DNA of 64,000 nt from Panicum virgatum. Its lineage: Eukaryota > Streptophyta > Magnoliopsida > Poales > Poaceae. Both the position numbers and the translations under genes were made by a program. Each line of letters opens with the position of its first letter. Within the stretch, counting starts at the first letter, position 1. The stretch lies in the NCBI RefSeq assembly GCF_016808335.1, contig NC_053138.1:53350951-53414950 (forward strand). The letters are read 5' to 3'. Below, one piece after another: positions 1 through 12,062 of this stretch. The notes below the pieces were generated by a model, which saw only the letters and a program-made list of their open reading frames with translations, had not been told where the DNA came from and did no database searches.

Positions 1-1401
1 AAGAGTCTCCGTTCACCATCCCGGCGTGGTGGAGCTCAAGCCACGTACAATCTTCTTCTCCGGGCTCCCACAATCCTTGGCAAGCTCCGCGAGAAACACT
101 TCGATCACCAAGATCGCCTAGGTGCTGCCAAACACCAAGAGTAACAAGTTCCTAAGCCTTCACTTGACCTACACTCAATTGGCCCTAGCTCAAGCACACT
201 TGCTACACTTGCAATGGATGAGTTCTTCAAGGTTGAAACACAAACTAAGCATTAGATCTTCTCTCTTTTGCTCAAAGCTCTATCTCTTCTTCTCAAGGGT
301 GGCCTCAGGTTTTCAAGGTGTCAAAGGCAACTGAAATGAACCAGGGGGTACCCTTATATAGAGTGGAGGAGGTCACATAGCCGTTGGAGGTTTTCTGCCG
401 AAAAACCGTGACCACCGGAAGAACCGACGGTATAGAAAATATGGGCATCGGTTCAACCGGTCTCTCTGTGTCAAAGAAGTAGCCGTTGGAGTTCTGACAC
501 AGTATCCACGCTTGCGTCATTGCACCGGTGCTTGCTCCGTAGGGGCATCGGTTCAACCGGTGCTGAAGAGGTTCGCTGATCAACTCAAACAAGCGTTCTG
601 GAACAAAGTACATCCAATGCACCGGTGCTTTGTTTCTGAACCATCGGTTCAACCGGTGCTGAAGAGAAGTTGGAGTCCATCAAACATGCTCTCTGGAACA
701 AAGGACTTTCATTGGACCGGTGCTTTGATTTCGGAGCGTCGGTTCAACCGGTGCTGAAGAGAGGTTGAAATCCATCAAAACATGCTCTCTGGAACAAAGG
801 ACTTTCATTGCACCGGTGCTTATCTTCTTGACCATCGGTTCAACCGGTGCTTTACTTGATATCTGCCTTCATCCAGAGAAGATGGACCGACAGGGCATCG
901 GTCCTTCCGCCATGCATCGGATGCTCCGATGCTTGTGCACCGGTTCAACCGGTGCTACTGATTTTCTTTGTTTTCAGCTGTTTTGACTTGGATTCGAATG
1001 TGACTTTGATTGTTTCTTCTTCCAAGAGTTGTGTTGACTTCTATTGACCATCTTTTGCTGTTTTTGAGTGAGTGTGTAATATGTCTAGGGCCAACTCAAG
1101 TTTGATCAAGCTACTAACTCATGAACCCCTCTTAATAGTGCGATCACTACAAAACTATAAAACCTATACTAACCTAAGTGTCCTTCTCAACCTTGTGACA
1201 CTTAGGACTAGAAAGATCCTTAGCCTTGACAAATATAAGTTAAAAGCCGAGATCGCCTTTTTGAATGACCGAAATTGAGGGGCCTCTTTTGACATATGAC
1301 CAAATGAGCGATAATGATCTATTAAGCTGCACAAACTCATTAGTCACAATAATGGTTGTCATTAATCACCGAAACATACCTTGAGTGCCTAGATGCTTAC
1401 A
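1..1401 (+). mobile_element. LTR remnant with CCGGT-rich minisatellite, related to the solo LTR at 24491-25955
   Basis: Non-coding LTR-like sequence, cut by the window edge. From about 500 to 960 it carries a degenerate minisatellite built on CACCGGTGCT and CATCGGTTCAACCGGTGCT. Its order of parts (a CCGG-rich block, a TATA-like stretch near 355, the minisatellite, then an AT-rich tail with CTCATTAGTCACAATAATGG) parallels the solo LTR at 24491-25955. The proposed 3' end is the GCTTACA at 1395-1401, but no target duplication can be checked. The short reading frames here are chance. The family resembles LTRs of grass Copia-type elements; that assignment is inference. Confidence 0.55.
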
Positions 1402-4400
1402 ACAGCAAGGCTGAGTATTCTAATACTCAGCAAGACTTAACCGCCAACGGGTATAAGTAGCCCACCTTAGCTAGACTGTGCAAGGCTTTGTGAGACTCTG
1501 GTTTTCTTTTGCTGAAAAGCAATAAAGAGTATGTCCTTACTTTCAAGTTTTAGCTTTCAAGATTCTAGTTGATTAACCATTCTATGTAAGCAACTACTAT
1601 CCAATCATGGTAGAAAACTAAGCAAACATCAAGATTGATTAAAGTATTGTTGCTCTTCTTACTCTGTGTGGCAAAGAGATCAAGCAGTCTCATTTCATCG
1701 TGAGAGGCAGACGATTCTGAATCGAAATTCAACCTTGCAAGGATAACCTAGCACACACGTCTGAAACACCGTCGGGTCATCCCCAAACAACCGTTGACCT
1801 TTCTTTCCGGCTTGTGGATAGGAACACTCTCCCCGACTACAGGGCTCCAAGGTCCACCCTTCTACGAGGTCCACCCTTGTCCCTTGAAGTCGTAGTGTTG
1901 CGCAACATAAAAATAAAACCTATCCCTAAGAGAGAGTGTCAGGTATATCCACTCCCCGGTCCAATCGGCTACTAGGCTTGCCGCGTACCATATTGACGGC
2001 ATGTGGCTAGTACTTTCAAAGACTTAACCAACGCTACCACACACCGCGACCTTAGCAAGTTCATTAACACAGACGGGGTCTCACGTGAAGTTATGATATC
2101 GATCACAACCCCGTCCGTCGTCCTTATATTGTTAACAGAAAGTAAACAGGCAATTCCTATAAAGCTCGCGAGTGACAGGCAATCACTCGACTTTTATCGG
2201 TCCTATAAGCTTAGCAAGTAGTCGAACTCAAGTCTAGTGTTCAGTACATAGGTTCCTAGGATCATGCATCTAGAGTTTCAATTCAAATCCTAAGAACTGT
2301 AAATGCACAAGTAAGTAATACAGTAAAAGATATTAATTTGAAATATAGGTTATGTCCGGGGCTTGCCTTCTCGGTAGTCGCTAACTATTTCAGCTCTAGG
2401 CTCTTCCGAACTTTGGTTCGGGGCTTCAGTTAGTTCAGCAGTGTTTACTTAAGCTTCGAAATCACCTCCGTCAGATTCCGGGATCAGCTCGTACGTCCCG
2501 TCCGATAAGGCAGTCGTGTCTACATGTAATGCAAGAACAGTATTATAAACACACATGGGCAATTATTTATAGAGTAGTTAAATAACAAAACTAACTACAC
2601 AAGGCATCATGATCAACAGTACAAAAGAAGTTGACTAACTTCATAAACAAGTGGGGGTGGTTTTCTTATAACAAACAAAACATAGTTTGCTAACAAAACA
2701 ACTACTCATAGTACAAACAGTAATAAATTCTGCCAAAATTACACTAAACAGAACATGAATAAGGAAATATACCCTGTAAAAATCATGCCAAGACAGGTAG
2801 CCATTTAATCACAACAAATCATTCATGCAGGCAGCACATAGAACAAACTTGAACTATACAGGTCAAAATAAAGCAAAACAGAAGCTCAAAATTTAACAGT
2901 AGGTCAACACAGAAATAAACTAGCAACTGTGAATTTCTCATGATTTTATCTACAAAGAAATAAATATGAGAAAATAAACAAAACAGACAATAGATTAGCA
3001 AGATTTATTTTTAGCTCCTGATCTAGCCATGAACTGAATCTCAAACTTCCTGGACAAGCTAAGATACTCTAGACGAACACTCAGGAATATTTTCAGGATT
3101 TATTAGGAACAGAAACTATTTATCATAAATAAAGTCTATTAAACAAGGATTAAATCAAAGGAAAAGCTAAACATAAGAACTGAGCACGAAATTTTTATAG
3201 CAACACCAAATACATATGATTAAACCACCATAAAAATTTCATGGCAAGATCAGGCTTCACACAGTAGATAAGAAAAAGATAAATTCAGCCAATATTTATG
3301 CACTAGTAACACAAATCAAAATCTACAGCAACAACTTGCAACTAAAGCCTAACATATTATGGTTCTACTGCATAGATCTCTTCAAGAGGATTCCAAAACA
3401 TCAAGATTTGCTATTTTATGAATTTTCTACGAATTGATATTGAATTTCAAAGTTCACTGAAAATCATAGCAAAGAAGTCCCTATAGCACTATTCAAATGT
3501 GTCACTGACTACGCAGATAACCCCCTGGGGTTTTTCAAATTCAAACACCGACATCCCTGGCCGGGTCAGAGAGGGAAGGCAGGGTTTGACCGGCCGTTTC
3601 CCGGCGAGGGGCTCACCGGCGGCGAGGGGTGGGTTGGGGAAAACGGAGAGGAAGTCGAGGCGGTTCTCGGGATGTGCTTGGGTCGCGAAACGAGGGCGAG
3701 AATAGGTCGGTCCACGGCGAACGGCGGACCGGTGGAGCTCGGAGCACGGCGGCGGGGTGTCTCCGGTGAGGTTCGGGCGAGGGGAGATGGTCTGGGAGTT
3801 GCGCGAGGGCAAGGCGGTGCTTGCTAGGGTGTCAGAGCGGGCGGAGAAGCGGCGGTGAGACGGCTCCGCGGTGGGGGTGAGCTCGCCAGGGTTCAAGCGG
3901 GGCGGCGGCGGCGTTCTGCGGTGTGAGAGCGAGGAGAGGGCAAAGGAACGCACGAAATCGAGTCCTGGGGTATGTGTAGTGCTCGGGCTCTCGCTAGAAG
4001 AGGGCGGCGAGCTCTGCCCGGGGCTGTCCACGGCGGCGTCGCGGTGGCGGCCGCCTGGGCGGCTCTGGAAGCGACGGGGCGCGTGGCACGGGAAGAAGAG
4101 GGCCAGCGCGAGGCTAGAGGGCGGTGGAGGAGGTCGTCTGCGACGCTTGGGTGCCAGCGCGCGGCGAATTAATGGCCGGAATGGCCGGGAAGGCGCCGGC
4201 GGGCGGCGCTGTCGGTGGACGGCGACGAGAAGCAGAGCAGGGAGGTGGGAGATGGGGATAAGGGTCGTTTTGCAATTTCAAAAAATTCCAGGGACCCCAC
4301 TGTAAAATAGCGATAACTTTTAAACCAAAGCTCAAATGGAAAAGTTCCCAACATGAAAGTTGTTCAACTTTTCAAGATCTACAACTTTGATGTTGTGCAA

Positions 4401-4750
4401 AAATTTATTTGACCAAAGATTCAAGAGCTAAAATTAAAATCATTGAAGGGATTTTGAATTCTAGGAATTTTGTCTTTTTCAAAGCAAATTCACTTCAACC
4501 CTAGACTTAAAAGCAAAATTTGCTTCCATGCAATAAATGCACTGAAATTTTGCAAAAACACCCTCCGCAAAAGCTATATTCAGAAATAACTAAAGAAAGG
4601 ACCTTGCATAAAATCATAATTACACATATAGCCTTTTATAATTACAAAAAGATCCTTTTTAAGCAAATCAAGCACATGATGCAAAGCAAACATACACAAT
4701 TACTGTGCAGACACCTTTTTAATTACTGGGCAGACACCAGGGGTGTTACA
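1402..4750 (+). mobile_element. 3' part of a long gypsy-type LTR ending in TGTTACA
   Basis: A long non-coding tract with the texture of long grass Ty3/gypsy LTRs: an AT-rich middle (2540-3500), a GC-rich block (3540-4250), another AT-rich stretch and the terminus GGGTGTTACA at 4741-4750. The 4.6-kb solo LTR at 57980-62621 has a similar AT/GC/AT layout and also ends in TGTTACA. The 5' end is not visible because the Copia-like LTR lies across it or the window begins inside it. Overlapping frames in the GC-rich block on both strands (for example 3489-4031 minus and 3871-4305 plus) look like compositional artefacts. Confidence 0.5.
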
Positions 4751-4864
4751 ATAAGTGATCTAGTGTCCCGTAGCAAATTACCATAAAATTTTAATGTGTC
4801 CCAGCAAAGTCATAATTTTTTAGTGGCCTGGAGCAAAAGACACCTTTTAACAGTGTCCAGCGGC

Positions 4865-5088
4865 CAATTTTCCCAAAAGTTTTCTACAGTACTCGTCACA
4901 TCGAATTTTGAACACATGCATGAAGTATTAAATGCAGTTGAAATAAATAACTAATTACACAGTATAGTTGGTTAGGGCGAGATGAATCTTTTAAGCCTAA
5001 TTAGTTCATGATTGGACATTAATTATCAAATAACAACGAAATATACTACAATACCAAAATCCAAACTTTTCGCGAACTAAACACAGCC
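4865..5088. mobile_element. Degenerate Tourist-like (PIF/Harbinger) MITE
   Basis: The right end CTAAACACAGCC is followed by TTA (5089-5091), matching the terminus of the complete Tourist-like MITE at 56280-56634 (CTAAACACGGCC then TTA). Internal similarity includes a TGAAGTATTAAATG stretch and a GCGAGATGAATCTTTTAAGCC stretch. The left terminus is too decayed to place exactly. The stretch from here to the bHLH promoter (5092-5487) shows nothing else recognisable. Confidence 0.45.
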
Positions 5089-5487
5089 TTAGTATTTCTT
5101 TTAGCAGGTAGGTCTTGACGAAAGAAAGCAGAAACTGAGCTGTGGCGTCATGATTCATGCAGCACACCATGGGAGTACTCTGCGCTGTTGATACCATTTT
5201 GTTTTTTTTCCATGAGCATCTTTGACAAACTTAAACTAACTGCGATTTGTACTTCATCCTTCTCTAATGTACTACTGATGATTCGCCAACGGCCAGATAG
5301 CACTTCTTCTCCACCATCAGACAGATTTGTCTGGTCCATATTTTCGCTCTGGTCGCTCTGGTTCTTGTGAACACTATTGATACTGCCTTGGAATCCATAT
5401 AGCTTTCACTGCCCCTTTAGATGGAGTCAGTTAACCAAGAAATATAAGAAGCCGACATATAAAATATCATGTGGAGTGACAGCCACA

Positions 5488-5497
5488 CTATATATAC
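5488..5497 (+). promoter_or_regulatory. Putative TATA box of the bHLH gene
   Basis: CTATATATAC lies about 60-70 bp upstream of the ATG at 5559. This fits a TATA promoter with a short 5' leader. No other upstream AT-rich match is as well placed. Confidence 0.5.
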
Positions 5498-5558
5498 ACA
5501 CAAGCTCTCATGGTCTATATGCTCACCAAAGCATTGTTAAGAAGATTCATTAACAGAA

Positions 5559-6460
5559 ATGGAAGCCGAGTGCACATCCTACTGGCGCTCTGTCGATGCG
5601 ATCTCTGAGGAGTCGGAGATGATTGAGCACCTGCAGTCATTGTTATGGAGCAGCAATGATGTCAATCTGGTCCCCGGGCTCTGTTCTTCCAATGTTCCTT
5701 ACAGTTTGCCTGGAGGCTCTCCCTTTTGTATCAACGACAATGAGAACAGTGCATTGGTGAGGAGTCCACCCTATGTAGATGTAGAAACTCTCGCTTCAAC
5801 ACATGGGGAAAAGGTAGGCAGCAAGAGGAAAGGTGAGACACATAAGGAGAACCATGGCGTGAAAGGACACGCTGCTCCCTTGGTAAGCGGAGGCCTGTAT
5901 CTTTTCTTGTTGAGTGTTATGCTCTGGCTACTGCTGCAATTGTCTGATGGTATTGATCCTACAGGAACCGGGAGGTTGCAAGAAATCCAAAGCCAGCTCA
6001 CAGAGTTGCTACGCAAAGGTTGCTAATTAGTCTCATTTTTCCATATTTGTTCTGATCTAGAGGGCTTTTAGTCTAGTACCTGACCACTTTATTTCCACGT
6101 TCTTAGCAGATGAGGAGGGAGAGGATTAATTCAAGGTTGAGGATACTTCAAGAGCTGATTCCTAATGGCAAGAAAGTGGACATCAGTACAATGTTGGACG
6201 AAGCAGTTCAGTATGTAAAGTTTCTTCATATGCAAATCAAGGTTTGTGTTCAGCCTTCGCTTAATTTGGATGGAGATCAGTACAATGTTTCAGAAAGAGA
6301 GAATTCAGATCATTCTATCGCTTTTCAGGGTCCTTATTTCCTTCTTGATTTTGTTGATGCACAGTTGTTGAGTTCGGATGAGTTGTGGATGTATTCACCC
6401 CTTGCCTATGACAGCGTCAACATGGGGATGCACCTGAACTCCTCGTCAGTACAAGAATGA
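5559..6460 (+). CDS. bHLH transcription factor, RSL class II (RHD6-LIKE) type, four exons
   Basis: Exons are 5559-5882, 5965-6018, 6110-6241 and 6365-6460. All junctions are GT-AG and phase 0, giving a 201-residue protein. Exon 2 supplies the lead-in to the basic region (QSCYAK at its end). Exon 3 encodes the basic region, helix 1, loop and helix 2 ([16 protein letters not shown], then [17 protein letters not shown]). Exon 4 encodes the C-terminal block [19 protein letters not shown], which is characteristic of RSL class II proteins. Members of this family (Arabidopsis RSL2/RSL4 and rice relatives) are nuclear activators of root-hair growth; the role here is inferred from family membership. 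The N-terminus (MEAECTSYW, acidic, EHLQSLLW) also fits short RSL proteins. Ser replaces the usual Glu in the RINERL stretch. Intron 3 (123 bp) has no in-frame stop, so retention would add 41 residues. The ATG is chosen because it follows a TATA box and opens the conserved N-terminus. Confidence 0.88.
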
Positions 6461-6526
6461 CATTATTCACTGAAAATGTCTTTTATTCAGAAATATGTTC
6501 CATCTTAGCATTCATGCTTTGTTCCC

Positions 6527-6532
6527 AAATAA
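6527..6532 (+). terminator. Putative poly(A) signal of the bHLH gene
   Basis: AATAAA lies about 67 bp after the stop codon, at a usual distance for a plant near-upstream element. From here to 7570 I see only AT-rich DNA with no convincing gene or element. Confidence 0.4.
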
Positions 6533-7570
6533 ATATAACACATGCTGTTGTACGGTTTTAACATATTTTTTCATTATGTAACACCCCCTCATGTAAAATA
6601 TAAATGCCTGTACTGTATTTCCAGAAAAAGTTTTTGTACTGATGTTATTGACTAAGGCTTGCCAATGGAGTTGTTTTACTGTTCATAATACCGGAATATA
6701 TCTTATAGCTTAGTCCAACATCCAATCTAATAAAAGTAAAATAAAAAAATTACATCAATTGTACTTTGAAAATACCGTAACTACGAAATTATTACAAAAC
6801 CAATAATAACTATTGCTTCCAAAGGTTGTAACTTGTCAAAGATTCATATCCAAGAACAGAGAGCATTTTATTTGCAGCTGTTTCAACAAACCTAACATTA
6901 GAAACTCATATCGACAAATCGAGATGCACACTCCCTGAAAGCAGAAGGAAAGAAGTGACAGAGATATTGGCCCATTTCCATCTCCCATCAATATTGAGGA
7001 CTACGGATGTAGCTGATTAGATGAATGTTCAACTGGGTATTGTCGGAGCTGCATTGGATTGTGATATGAAGTATGTTGTAGCTGTTGACGAGTGATGTAA
7101 TTTGTCATCTGATCACTACACAAAATTGGGATGACGAAAGATGTCGACACTTTCCACCATTTTGACAAGTGAAATGGAAGTATACTGATAAGTGCTGTGA
7201 AGATTATCATAAATACTAGAAACATAGGCGCAACATTGCCGCGCCCACCATGGAGCCGGCTATCTCATGATCCAGTTAGTTAGCTTGTAATCAACGTTGA
7301 AACGTGTTGGTAACATTACACTTTATTTTGTGATGATAAGGAGATAACACTAGTCATTACATTTACAGCAGCTGCTGCATTTGGGAAATCTCATGCGGAT
7401 CTGTTTAGCGGTCTGCGTGACCTTCGCTGCATATCGTGCATGCTGCGAGCTCTTTCTCTAAAGTTTGGTTCATAGCACTTTGTCATCTATTAGGCCTCCT
7501 CTAACAACCGATGGTATCGCTGGCAAAAATAATTTTCTAACCAATGAACAGTAAAAAGATTCTCTCACTT

Positions 7571-8045
7571 ATAGGTGGCCAAACGGGCGGCCCGGCCCGG
7601 CACGGGCCCGTCTAAGCACGGCCTGTTTAGGCACGACCCGTTTAGGCACGACCCGCTTAAGCACGAAAATATTAACGGGCCGTGCCGTGCCTACCCATGG
7701 GCTGAAGTGCCGGCCCAGGCACGGCCCGAAATTGATTTAATCGGGCCGGGCCGGCCCGTTTGGCCCGACAGCCCGGCGGCCCCAAAATATTTAAATAGGA
7801 TTTGATAATGGATAACATAGTATTTAAACGGGCCTATCGTGCTACCTATCGGGCCGATCGGGCCGCCCTTTTTCGGGCCGTGCCTGGACGCGTCCATGGG
7901 CTGACAGTGAGGCCCAGGCACGGCCCGGCTATCGTGCCCGTGCCGGCCCGAGCCCAATAATATTCGGGCCCGTACCATGCTCGGGTCGGGCTAATATGGG
8001 CCGGGCTTCGGGCCCATAGGTATCGGGCCAAATGGCCACCTATAC
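7571..8045. mobile_element. Fold-back hAT-like MITE rich in CGGGCC
   Basis: The left terminus ATAGGTGGCCAAACGGGC is mirrored at the right end, where GGGCCAAATGGCCACCTATAC ends at 8045. Most of the 475 bp consists of inverted GGCCCG/CGGGCC motifs and could fold on itself. Flanking 8-mers TCTCACTT (7563-7570) and TCTCACTA (8046-8053) match at seven of eight positions, as expected for an aged hAT target duplication. There is no coding capacity; frames inside it are shadows of the inverted repeats. Confidence 0.65.
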
Positions 8046-8053
8046 TCTCACTA

Positions 8054-8865
8054 GCGCTCTGCTTGTCGCTGGTCGCAAACGTTGCCCGATGCCTTTTCCT
8101 CTCACACGTACATTTTCCGAGCACCTGATAGTCCTGTGCCGAGCTCCTCTCTCCTCTACGTTTGCTGGCGAAATCTCTAGCCTCGTTGGAGGAGCCAAGG
8201 AAAAGGAGAGCAACACATCAGCTTCTATTTTTTTAAGAACAAGTATCGAACGAGCTGGTGAAAATTATGTGCGTTGTTGAATGGGGTTGTAAAGCATATA
8301 TAGCTAGTTATGTTGTTAAAGAAAAATATATCGATCCTGATATAAATACCACATATGCTCACTTCGTCTCTAAATTTTTTAGCCTAACATTTATTGAACT
8401 AAAGAAGAGAGAGTATTGATCAGAGTGAGCTCTCTCAATCTCTCTATGGGTCCCGCCGCGTCTCCTAGTATTCTCACCGGACTCACCCTCCTTCCTATCT
8501 CTCTCTCTACTCTGGCAAGCAGCCACTGACGCCAAGCCAGAAAGCTAGCTTGGGCAGGAGAGCCCGTGGCGGAGCCCCTGCAGGCGCAAGCAGTAGCTGG
8601 GCGGGAGGCCCCTGCAGGAGGAAGTGCGTTGCTGCCTGGGAGCAGCGGCGCAGGCGCGCAGGGCAGAGCGCCTTTGTTGTCCGATTGAAATCCGACGGTG
8701 ATAAAAAGGAGGCGACGTGGACGAATGAGGTGCCAAATCTAGGGTCAGGTTTCGTCTTTTAGAGAAGATTGGCTGGAGTATTATAAAAAAACATATTGTA
8801 TCTCCGGTTTGTTTATTTAAGTTGTCTATGATATGGACAGAGTCTTTGATGCGTATATTTGAGCT
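8054..8865. other. Intergenic stretch without recognised features
   Basis: Mixed-composition DNA with a TC-rich run near 8440-8515 and a GC-rich patch at 8550-8660. The short frames on both strands have no recognisable domain and overlap each other. Confidence 0.5.
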
Positions 8866-8874
8866 TTACAATAA

Positions 8875-10173
8875 GACAGCGTATTCTATGGAAACCAGTC
8901 ATGCTGTGCAAACTTTAGAAACTCCAATCAAGACCACATAATACTCATCCGATGGCTAGAGACAGGAGTGGGTTATTTTTGCACTTAAATCCCCTACTCA
9001 TCCCATCCTAATCCCAAATATTGCAAATCACCCCCAAGTCGATTCCCCATCGTTTCGTCTGGCGCCGAGTCGTGGTCTATCTGGCCTCACGGGCGTCGGG
9101 CGCCTGACCTGGGGAGATTGCGGGCGGAGGGAGCCGCCGGAGCGCTCCACCTCCAAGGAACACCGGCATCAATTCGTTTGGCCGCCGGAGCGATGGATCG
9201 CGTTCATGTGCCCTCCGCTCGTCGCTTTGTGTGACACCGCCCCGCGTCGATTCGCCTGGCCACCGCTCCCTGCGCCCCTGTCCGCGAACCAGCCGATGAG
9301 ACGTCATCTACGGCCCACCAAGGTGCGCCTCCCGCCGAGGCCGCTTGCCGCCATGGCCGCGCCCCCACCCGTGCGCCTCCAGGACTCCATCCCGCCATGT
9401 GCGCCTCCCACAGAGGTGCACTGCCTGCCGTTTGAATTGGAGTCTGGCGACACTACGGAGTCCAGCCGTGGTGCGCCACCATGGAGAGCCTGGTTGTCTA
9501 GTTGCCTGGTTTTGAACCTCCAAGAACAAGAACAGAGGCATCAGCCAATTGGTTTCTCCGTGGGGAGCAATAAAATGGCACTGAGCTCTGAGCACGTTGT
9601 ACAACAGGTCAACAACACTGCATAAGGTAGAGCTAGATTAAATCAAACTCTTGACAGTTTGGTCACTCAGACGGAACGACAGTCGCGAAGCAGCCGGAGT
9701 AGATGTCGAGCATCTTCATCAGGTCCGTGGCGCTGGCCGTCCACACGTGCCGTGTGGAGCCGGCGACGCCTCGTGGAGTTTCCCCTCCCGCCACAAGCTC
9801 TTCACCAGCAGCACCTTGGTGGGTGCGTTGGAATCAGGTGTGGCCGGAGGACTCCAGTGCGGCGGATCACGGGCGGGAGGCAGCGTCTCCGGATCACGGG
9901 CGGGCTCGGAGGATCATGGGCAGCGGGGACTCATGGACGGGCGGCGGCGGCGCCGAATCGCGGTGGGCGGCGGCGACTGCAACACAGGCAACACTAGACG
10001 TGGAATCGACTTGGGGTGATTTGCAAAATTTGGAATTAGGATGGGATGAGTGGGGGGATTTAAGTGCCAAAATAATCCATCTCTGTCTCTAGCCATCGGA
10101 TGAGCATCCTATGGTCTTGATTGAAGTTTCCAGAGTTTGCACAGGATAGCTGGTTTCCATAGGATACGCTGCC
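8875..10173. mobile_element. Mutator-like element (Pack-MULE candidate) with perfect 9-bp target duplication
   Basis: TTACAATAA occurs on both sides (8866-8874 and 10174-10182). Between the copies, terminal inverted repeats of roughly 180 bp start GACAGCGTATTCTATGGAAA on the left and mirror as TTTCCATAGGATACGCTGCC on the right. The arms also share the ATCGGATGAG-type block and the AAGTCGATTCC block next to the cargo. Long TIRs with a 9-bp duplication define Mutator-like elements. The interior (about 9050-10005) is GC-rich, unlike the arms, and holds no transposase, which is the usual look of a Pack-MULE carrying host DNA. I could not identify the donor gene. Confidence 0.85.
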
Positions 10174-10182
10174 TTACAATAA

Positions 10183-11615
10183 AAGTAACACTTACAATCG
10201 TTTAGCAGAGGTCGTTTGTGGCAGTCCAAGTGTTGCTATGGTGGTGCAGGGAACTGAAGACAATGTGCATTGTAGCTCACCCCCCCCCCCCCCCAAATTC
10301 TGGTTCCTCCCAATTGTGTTCTCTTGGTTCACCCACCAAAACTACGTCAGAATAACTCCAGGGCGCCAGAAAGACCATCTCCATCATGGACAAGGCCAGG
10401 CGTCACTGCCTCGAGCTCCTCTGCCTACACGTCATCCTTTAGCTCCTCAATCCGACCCACAACTCCTCCATCCACCAATAACCTCAGGGGTCAATCTCCG
10501 ACTAGGGGTCAATAGGGACAATCTCGATCTCGGACGAACCCCTCCGCGCCGCTGGTCACCGAGGGCCCCACCCTGTCTTCCGCGCCACCGGTCACCGACC
10601 GGCCCAGCTCGACGAGACCCTCCGCCCTGCTAGATACCGGGCCCCCACGCGCCCTCCACGCGGCCCAGCTCGACGAGCCCCTCCACGCTGCCGGTCGCCG
10701 GGCCCCCATTTTATCCTCCACATCCCCAATCTCCGTGTCTGCCTCCCTGCAGCGGGGGCACCACCACCAGCAGTAGCAGCAGCAGCATTCGACTAGCACA
10801 GTTACTGTCATGCCGACATAAATTAGTACTTTGACCCACACCAGCATTCCTATGTCACGTGCATATGGAAGCCAAACCATCATCCTTTCTAGCTGTAGCC
10901 CGCGGGGAGTGCGAGAGGGGAGTGTGAAGTGGGGCAGTGGCCTAGTGGCGGATCCAGGAATGGATTAAGAGGGGATGATTTCCTTCTTCCTTTCTTCTCC
11001 CTTCCCTTGTTCCTCCTTCTGCCTCCTCAAAAATGGAGGGGGCGGGGGGCGGGGGGTGGGGTTCCATTGTTTGTCAGGGTCTAGAGGGGTTGGAGCCCCT
11101 CTAGACCCACCGCTAGATCCGCCTCTGGTCATAGGCTGTGTACATCTTAGTTGTGTAGAGGTAGGGAGTTATCTTAAAATGATTGTATCACCTTAACAAA
11201 ATATTCTGAGATCAAAGGATTTTAATTTCAGCCAAAAGCTTAATTTTATAGAGCCAATCATAATTCAATTGTCCAGTACTTCAACTCACTCTTCTTGGAC
11301 TCCATTAGGCTTATGTGTTAGAGTGGAATGATCATCAATTGTTTCATTTTTTATTTTACAAATGATACGCTAGCCGGACAATTAATTCCAATTAAATGGA
11401 TGTTATTTTTGTTCTGGTACCATATTGAGTTCCATGCACGAGAAAAGCTCAATGATTCAGCTTAAACCAACGAAGTTTGCAAGTTCCTTGGTTCATCTGG
11501 TTATTATGTGCTTGTGATTAATGTTTTCATATAATCAACTGCTTCTGTATCTTGTAATATTTCATTTCTGTTTACTTTTTTTCATTCCATATGCATGGCC
11601 ACTGAAGGATGTAAC
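10183..11615. other. Intergenic stretch with poly-C tract and low-complexity GC block
   Basis: Contains a C-run at about 10270-10284 and an imperfect tandem repeat of proline/arginine-rich composition (10540-10700, recurring GGCCCAGCTCGACGAG). The rest is AT-rich from 11160 to 11615. No gene is supported. A small putative MITE within it is listed separately. Confidence 0.5.
10942..11127. mobile_element. Possible small hAT-like MITE
   Basis: CTAGTGGCGGATCCAGG at the left and CTAGATCCGCCTCTG at the right form short inverted ends. They resemble the CAGTGGCGGACCTAGG termini of the hAT element at 44052-47538. The interior has a small GTCTAGAGGGG/CCCCTCTAGAC hairpin. No matching 8-bp target duplication was found, so the call is tentative. 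Confidence 0.35.
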
Positions 11616-12062
11616 ATATGGTAAACGACAAGAAGAACTGAAAAATATTAAAGGGTCCAAAACAGAACATTCCACGATAATAACTGACTGATACAAGGGC
11701 CTTCATGACTATTTTTCAATGTATACATGGTCCGAAAAACATTTCCTTGACGTACACTAGAGCTTACGTGACTCGAACATACTAATTTCTGCAAAGCGGC
11801 TAGCAGTGACTATTTAGAAATTTTAGTTTTACTAGTGAATTTTATATAGAGAGAGATGACAAACAAGGGCCTCAGCACCCTCCTTTTATATAGAAGAAGC
11901 AGACAAGGTGATGTGTCCACCGTGGCAATCGCCATTGGTGCCTGAAAATGGGCAAAGTTGACGTTGTAAGACAAGTTCAATATTCACCTTTCAAAATTAA
12001 ACAAGACCGAGCCAGTTATTTCTGCAGTTCACCCAAATAAAAGAAGGATCAAGATAACTGCC

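Noticed and set aside
500..960. Regularly recurring repeats that could suggest a CRISPR-like array
   Set aside because: Units are degenerate and unevenly spaced, spacers share sequence, and the setting is a plant LTR; this is a minisatellite.
3489..4305. Overlapping 180-, 144- and 68-codon frames on both strands
   Set aside because: They lie in the GC-rich block of an LTR, overlap each other on opposite strands and show no domain.
5883..6026. Extension of bHLH exon 1 to the stop at 6026, including a hydrophobic [12 protein letters not shown] segment
   Set aside because: That segment is the translated intron 1; splicing 5882 to 5965 restores the lead-in to the basic region in phase.
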